A stretch of DNA of 11,157 bases from Pseudonocardiales bacterium (GTDB lineage Bacteria > Actinomycetota > Actinomycetes > Mycobacteriales > Pseudonocardiaceae), in contig JAODNG010000317.1 of the NCBI GenBank assembly GCA_025465385.1, positions 1 to 11,157 on the forward strand. Direction: 5' to 3'. Position numbers and translations under genes: made by a program. Positions 8,241 to 11,157 of the stretch are shown one piece after another. A model generated the notes under the pieces. That model had not been told where the DNA came from and searched no databases. It saw only the letters and a list, made by a program, of their open reading frames with translations. Within the stretch, counting starts at the first letter, position 1. Each line of letters begins with the position of its first letter.

Positions 8241-8246
8241 ATAGTA
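8241..8246 (-). promoter_or_regulatory. Candidate -10 element for icmA
   Basis: TACTAT on the minus strand fits the actinobacterial TANNNT -10 pattern and would place the transcript start near 8234, giving a leader of about 27 bases with the ribosome site at 8213-8218. No convincing -35 box was found at normal spacing, so the call is tentative. Confidence 0.4.
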
Positions 8247-8292
8247 GGACGTCCAACCAGTTGCCGCCTCCCCTTAAGTGCGCAGTCTGGAT

Positions 8293-8334
8293 TGCAGAAC
8301 GCGCTAAAACAGGCCCGCTGACGCGCGTTCTGCA
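8293..8334. promoter_or_regulatory. 12-bp inverted repeat in the icmA/marR divergent region, candidate MarR operator
   Basis: Arms TGCAGAACGCGC (8293-8304) and GCGCGTTCTGCA (8323-8334) are perfectly complementary, with an 18-base spacer and centres 30 bases apart, about three helical turns. It lies between the candidate -10 elements of icmA (8241-8246) and marR (8363-8368). A regulator dimer or pair of dimers could control both directions. MarR proteins often bind inverted repeats near their own gene, but their sites are usually shorter and tighter. A smaller palindrome GCATCTAGAATGC follows at 8332-8344. Confidence 0.5.
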
Positions 8335-8362
8335 TCTAGAATGCGATCTCGCGGGCGTGGCC

Positions 8363-8368
8363 TACTGT
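8363..8368 (+). promoter_or_regulatory. Candidate -10 element for leaderless marR mRNA
   Basis: TACTGT fits TANNNT and ends seven bases before ATG 8375, so transcription would start at or next to the A of the start codon. No ribosome binding site is seen before this ATG, which agrees with a leaderless mRNA. The -35 region (about 8340-8345) is weak. Confidence 0.5.
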
Positions 8369-8374
8369 GCACCC

Positions 8375-8878
8375 ATGCCGTCGCATCACCCGTTGCCGTT
8401 CGATCCGATCGATCGGGCCGCGCAGTTGTGGCAAGACCGCATCGGACCAGCCGCAACGATGGCGGCGGTGACCAACATCATGCGCGTGCAGCAGATCCTG
8501 CAGTCCTCAGTGGATGCCGCGCTGCGCCCACATGGTCTGACTTTCGCCCGGTATGAGGCGTTGGTGCTGCTGGTGTTCTCCCGCCAGGGCAGCCTGCCGA
8601 TGAACATGATGGGTCAACGGCTTCAGCTGCACCCGACCAGCGTGACCAACATCGTGGACCGGTTGCAGGCCGACCACCTCGTGGAACGCAACGGCCACCC
8701 CACCGATCGGCGCACCACCGTGGTAACGATCACCGAAGCGGGCCGGCAGCGGCAGAAGACGGCCACCGTGGCGCTCACCGACATCGACTTCGGCCTCATC
8801 GGGCTCAACGATGATGAGACCGCCCAGCTCACTGTGCTGCTCACGAAGGTGCGTCGCTCCGCCGGAGACTTCTCGTGA
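8375..8878 (+). CDS. MarR-family transcriptional regulator
   Basis: Small winged-helix DNA-binding protein of 167 residues, normal for MarR. Helices in the first 60 residues (MAAVTNIMRVQQILQSSVDA) would form part of the dimer interface. LTFARYEALVLLVFSRQGSLPMNMMGQRL leads into the recognition helix at about 87-99 (HPTSVTNIVDRLQ), and the wing contains HPTDRRTTVVTIT, with the DRR typical of the family at 111-113. The ligand is unknown, although an acyl-CoA or its acid would fit the neighbours. The gene is divergent from icmA and convergent with meaB, so it probably controls icmA and itself through the 8293-8334 repeat, and perhaps the fadA4-meaB unit. ATG 8375 is chosen because family members begin near the LPFDPIDRAAQLW stretch and a -10 box sits just upstream. 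Longer in-frame starts as far up as 8159 would overlap icmA and the operator. The TGA lies inside the second inverted repeat. Confidence 0.9.
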   Translation: MPSHHPLPFDPIDRAAQLWQDRIGPAATMAAVTNIMRVQQILQSSVDAALRPHGLTFARYEALVLLVFSRQGSLPMNMMGQRLQLHPTSVTNIVDRLQADHLVERNGHPTDRRTTVVTITEAGRQRQKTATVALTDIDFGLIGLNDDETAQLTVLLTKVRRSAGDFS

Positions 8879-8917
8879 GTGGCATTGAGTGCTATAACAC
8901 TGTTTGCCACTCACGAG
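8872..8917. terminator. Imperfect inverted repeat at convergent marR/meaB ends, likely bidirectional terminator
   Basis: Arms CTCGTGAGTGGCA (8872-8884) and TGCCACTCACGAG (8905-8917) pair over 13 bases. After a 3-by-3 mismatch an inner AGTG/CACT stem forms (8888-8891 with 8898-8901). It contains the TGA of marR (8876-8878) and the TGA of meaB (minus strand, 8913-8911). It has the same 46-base length as 5424-5469, and 35 of 46 positions are identical without gaps. The terminator function is inferred from its position. Confidence 0.75.
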
Positions 8918-9882
8918 CCGCCGAATGCGGCCAGCAGTTCGTCGGCGGCGCGGTAGACGTCCAACTCGCCCACGACGACCCGCTTGGCCAGCCCGGGCAG
9001 TGCACTGCCCCGCAGGACGTCGCCGAGCCTGCCGCGCAGCTGCGCCAGTGCGATGGCTTCGATCTCGGCCTCCGCACGGCGCTGCCGGCGAGCGTCGAGC
9101 TCACCGTGGCTGAGCATCCAGGCCCGGTGCTGCTCGATCGCGGCCAGCAGGTCCTCGATGCCCTCAGCTCTGGTCGCCACAGTCCGGACGATCGGCGCCC
9201 GCCAACTCGGACCCGCCGTCCCCCGCCGGCCGAGCGAGATCATGTGCTTGAGGTCGCGGATGGTCTGGTCGGCACCCTCCCGGTCGGCCTTGTTCACCAC
9301 GAAGACGTCGGCGACTTCGAGGATTCCCGCCTTGGCCGCCTGAATCCCATCGCCCATCCCGGGTGCCAGCAGCACCACGGTGGTGTCCGCCAGTGCGACC
9401 ACCTCCACCTCGGACTGGCCGACGCCCACGGTCTCCACCAGCACCACGTCGCAGCCCGCGGCGTCGAGTACCCGCAGCGCCTGGGGGGTCGCCCAGGCGA
9501 TGCCCCCTAGATGCCCGCGGGTGGCCATCGAGCGGATGAAGACACCGTCGTCAAGCGCGTGGTCCTGCATCCGTACCCGGTCGCCCAGCAGCGCCCCACC
9601 CGAGAACGGTGAGGACGGGTCGACAGCCAGCACTCCTACTTTCTCGTCGGCCGCCCGCAGCGCGGTGATCAGGACGCTGACGGAGGTCGACTTGCCCACC
9701 CCGGGGGCGCCCGTGATCCCGACGACCTGGGCCCGTCCGGTGTCACCGACCAGCGCAGCGGCAACCTCGCGGAGCTCCGGTGCACCGTCCTCGACCAGCG
9801 AGATCAGCCGGGCAACTGCCCGGGCCTGACCTTGCCGGGCGCGCCCGACAAGGTCACCGACATCGTGGCGACGAGAACTCAC
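8911..9882 (-). CDS. meaB: MeaB/ArgK-family GTPase, acyl-CoA mutase chaperone
   Basis: G3E-type P-loop GTPase of 323 residues that, in its family, gates cobalamin loading and protects or reactivates B12-dependent acyl-CoA mutases in the cytosol. Visible motifs are the Walker A GAPGVGKS (58-65), the VDPSSPFSGGALLGDRVRM segment typical of MeaB (88-105), ETVGVGQSEVEV (150-161) and the guanine-specificity NKAD (197-200). The C-terminal helical dimerisation region is present (LRGRLGDVLRGSALPG). The start is GTG 9882, one base after the TAG of fadA4 and without its own clear ribosome site, so translation is probably coupled to fadA4. The likely client is the IcmA-type mutase on the other side of marR. 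The older name ArgK (arginine/ornithine transport kinase) is not supported. The stop TGA lies inside the inverted repeat at 8872-8917. Confidence 0.93.
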   Translation of the reverse strand: MSSRRHDVGDLVGRARQGQARAVARLISLVEDGAPELREVAAALVGDTGRAQVVGITGAPGVGKSTSVSVLITALRAADEKVGVLAVDPSSPFSGGALLGDRVRMQDHALDDGVFIRSMATRGHLGGIAWATPQALRVLDAAGCDVVLVETVGVGQSEVEVVALADTTVVLLAPGMGDGIQAAKAGILEVADVFVVNKADREGADQTIRDLKHMISLGRRGTAGPSWRAPIVRTVATRAEGIEDLLAAIEQHRAWMLSHGELDARRQRRAEAEIEAIALAQLRGRLGDVLRGSALPGLAKRVVVGELDVYRAADELLAAFGGS

Positions 9883-9883
9883 G

Positions 9884-11086
9884 CTAGATGTTCGTAGGCA
9901 CCCGCAGGATCAGCGCATCACCCTGCCCACCACCACCGCATAACGACGCCGCGCCCACGCCGCCACCACGCCGCTTGAGCTCCATCGCCAGGTGCAGCGC
10001 CAGCCGGGCACCGGACGCGCCGATCGGGTGTCCGAGCGCGATCGCCCCCCCATTCGGGTTTACCTTCGCCGGGTCGATGCCGAGCTTGCGGGTGGATACC
10101 ACGCCCACCGCGGCGAACGCCTCGTTGATCTCGACGACGTCGAGGTCGCCCACCTCGATGCCCTCTTTGGCGCACGCCGCCAGTACTGCATTAGCGGGCT
10201 GCTCGTGCAGGCTCGAATCGTCGGGTCCGGCCACCATGCCGTGCGCTCCGATCTCGGCCAGCCAGGTCAGGCCCAGTTCCTGCGCCTTGGCCTTGCTCAT
10301 CACCACGACCGCGGCGGCGCCGTCGGTAATCGGCGACGAGGATCCGGCGGTGATGGTGCCATCGGCGGCGAACGCCGGCCGCAGCTTTCCCAGGCTTGCG
10401 GCGGTGGTGTCGGGCCGGATGCCCTCATCGGCCTCGACCAGGACCGGGTCACCCTTGCGCTGCGGCACGCTCACCGGGGTGATCTCCTCGGCAAACAGAC
10501 CACTGGCCACCGCGCGACCGGCTCGCTGGTGCGATTGCGCGGCGAACTCGTCCTGCTCGGCCCTGGTCAGCTGGTGGCGCCCATTGTGCTTTTCGGTGGA
10601 GGCGCCCATTGAGACCTGGTCGAACGCGTCGTGCAGACCGTCGTAAGCCATATGATCGAGCATCGTGACGTCGCCGTACTTAAACCCGGCACGCGACTTG
10701 ACCAGCAGGTGCGGCGCCTGGGTCATCGACTCCTGGCCACCGGCCACGATGATGTCGAACTCGCCGGCCCGGATCAGCTGATCGGCCATCGCGATCGCGT
10801 TAAGCCCGGACAGGCATACCTTGTTAATCGTCAGGGCCGGCACGTCCATGCCGATGCCGGCGTTGACCGCCGCTTGCCGGGCCGGGATCTGGCCGGCGCC
10901 GGCCGTCAACACCTGACCCATGATGACGTATTGCACCTGCTCTGGCGCCACACCGGCGCGTTCGAGCGCGGCCTTGATGGCGAAACCACCCAGTTGGGCA
11001 GCCGAGAAATCTTTGAGCTGGCCGAGCAGGCGACCCATTGGGGTGCGGGCGCCGGCCACGATGACAGAACCGACCATACCGGCCAT
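9884..11086 (-). CDS. fadA4: Acetyl-CoA C-acetyltransferase (thiolase), FadA4 type
   Basis: Thiolase of 400 residues, a normal length, that condenses two acetyl-CoA to acetoacetyl-CoA or performs the reverse cleavage in short-chain acyl-CoA metabolism. The active-site residues are visible: nucleophilic Cys91 (NKVCLSGLNAI), the NEAFA loop at 321-325, His353 (GGAIALGHPIGASG) and Cys383 (SLCGGGGQGDA). The N-terminal SVIVAGARTPMGR is typical. ATG 11086 is chosen because GGAGG (11093-11097) lies six bases upstream; a longer in-frame reading to 11152 has no comparable site and would run through the promoter region. meaB follows after one base, so the two form an operon. With icmA nearby it suggests handling of butyryl-, isobutyryl- and acetoacetyl-CoA. 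The close resemblance to mycobacterial FadA4 (Rv1323) is judged by eye, and the exact substrate range is not proven. Confidence 0.94.
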   Translation of the reverse strand: MAGMVGSVIVAGARTPMGRLLGQLKDFSAAQLGGFAIKAALERAGVAPEQVQYVIMGQVLTAGAGQIPARQAAVNAGIGMDVPALTINKVCLSGLNAIAMADQLIRAGEFDIIVAGGQESMTQAPHLLVKSRAGFKYGDVTMLDHMAYDGLHDAFDQVSMGASTEKHNGRHQLTRAEQDEFAAQSHQRAGRAVASGLFAEEITPVSVPQRKGDPVLVEADEGIRPDTTAASLGKLRPAFAADGTITAGSSSPITDGAAAVVVMSKAKAQELGLTWLAEIGAHGMVAGPDDSSLHEQPANAVLAACAKEGIEVGDLDVVEINEAFAAVGVVSTRKLGIDPAKVNPNGGAIALGHPIGASGARLALHLAMELKRRGGGVGAASLCGGGGQGDALILRVPTNI

Positions 11087-11092
11087 GATTAA

Positions 11093-11097
11093 CCTCC
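11093..11097 (-). promoter_or_regulatory. Ribosome binding site for fadA4
   Basis: GGAGG on the minus strand (within TCCGGAGG), six bases before ATG 11086. This is the strongest ribosome site in the window and decides the start. Confidence 0.8.
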
Positions 11098-11124
11098 GGA
11101 GCGTCTGATCAGGGCTGTCCTTCG

Positions 11125-11130
11125 ACCCTA
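11125..11130 (-). promoter_or_regulatory. Candidate -10 element for fadA4-meaB
   Basis: TAGGGT on the minus strand fits TANNNT and would start transcription near 11118, giving a leader of about 32 bases. No clear -35 box is seen before the window ends, so support is weak. Confidence 0.3.
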
Positions 11131-11157
11131 CCGCGCGCACCAGCCGTCGCACCCGAT

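Noticed and set aside
6747..8321. Long open frame of over 500 codons on the plus strand opposite icmA
   Set aside because: It is antisense to a fully recognisable mutase, its translation shows no known motif, and such shadow frames are expected where third positions are GC-rich.
8911..9882. Arginine/ornithine transport kinase (ArgK)
   Set aside because: This is a legacy name for the family. The GTPase motifs and neighbourhood with a B12 mutase fit MeaB.

Overview
This window looks like chromosomal DNA from a high-GC actinomycete, most like Pseudonocardiales or Mycobacteriales. The evidence is strong GC bias at third codon positions, GTG and TTG starts, a probable leaderless promoter and gene families typical of that group: maltokinase, GlgB, a mycobacterial-type thioredoxin/TPR co-chaperone, an IcmA-type mutase with a MeaB-like GTPase, and a FadA4-type thiolase. 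The genus cannot be fixed from the sequence alone. No RNA genes, insertion sequences, prophage or CRISPR arrays were seen.

Layout, left to right. (1) 1-5430, plus strand: the C-terminal part of maltokinase (mak/pep2), a complete glycogen branching enzyme (glgB), and a PAS-GGDEF-EAL protein whose EAL half has lost its key motifs. (2) 5422-5471: a perfect 24-bp inverted repeat at the convergent gene ends. (3) 5470-8207, minus strand: icmA, the large subunit of a B12-dependent isobutyryl-CoA-type mutase, followed by a thioredoxin/TPR co-chaperone gene. (4) 8208-8374: a divergent control region with a 12-bp inverted repeat. (5) 8375-8878, plus strand: a MarR regulator, probably translated from a leaderless mRNA. 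(6) 8872-8917: a second inverted repeat, alignable without gaps to the first. (7) 8911-11086, minus strand: fadA4 (thiolase) and meaB (mutase chaperone GTPase), separated by one base.

How the genes may work together: mak and glgB belong to the GlgE route, which turns trehalose-derived maltose 1-phosphate into branched alpha-glucan. The right half is an acyl-CoA module. The mutase would interconvert isobutyryl-CoA and n-butyryl-CoA, MeaB would load or protect its cobalamin cofactor, the thiolase acts on short acetoacetyl-type CoA esters, and MarR is the likely local regulator. The B12-binding small subunit that the mutase needs is not in the window.

The most unusual structure is the pair of 46-nt elements at the two convergent junctions. 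They carry the same CTCGTGAGTG ends, supply the Ser-stop end of three of the four flanking genes, and differ by compensatory changes in the stem.
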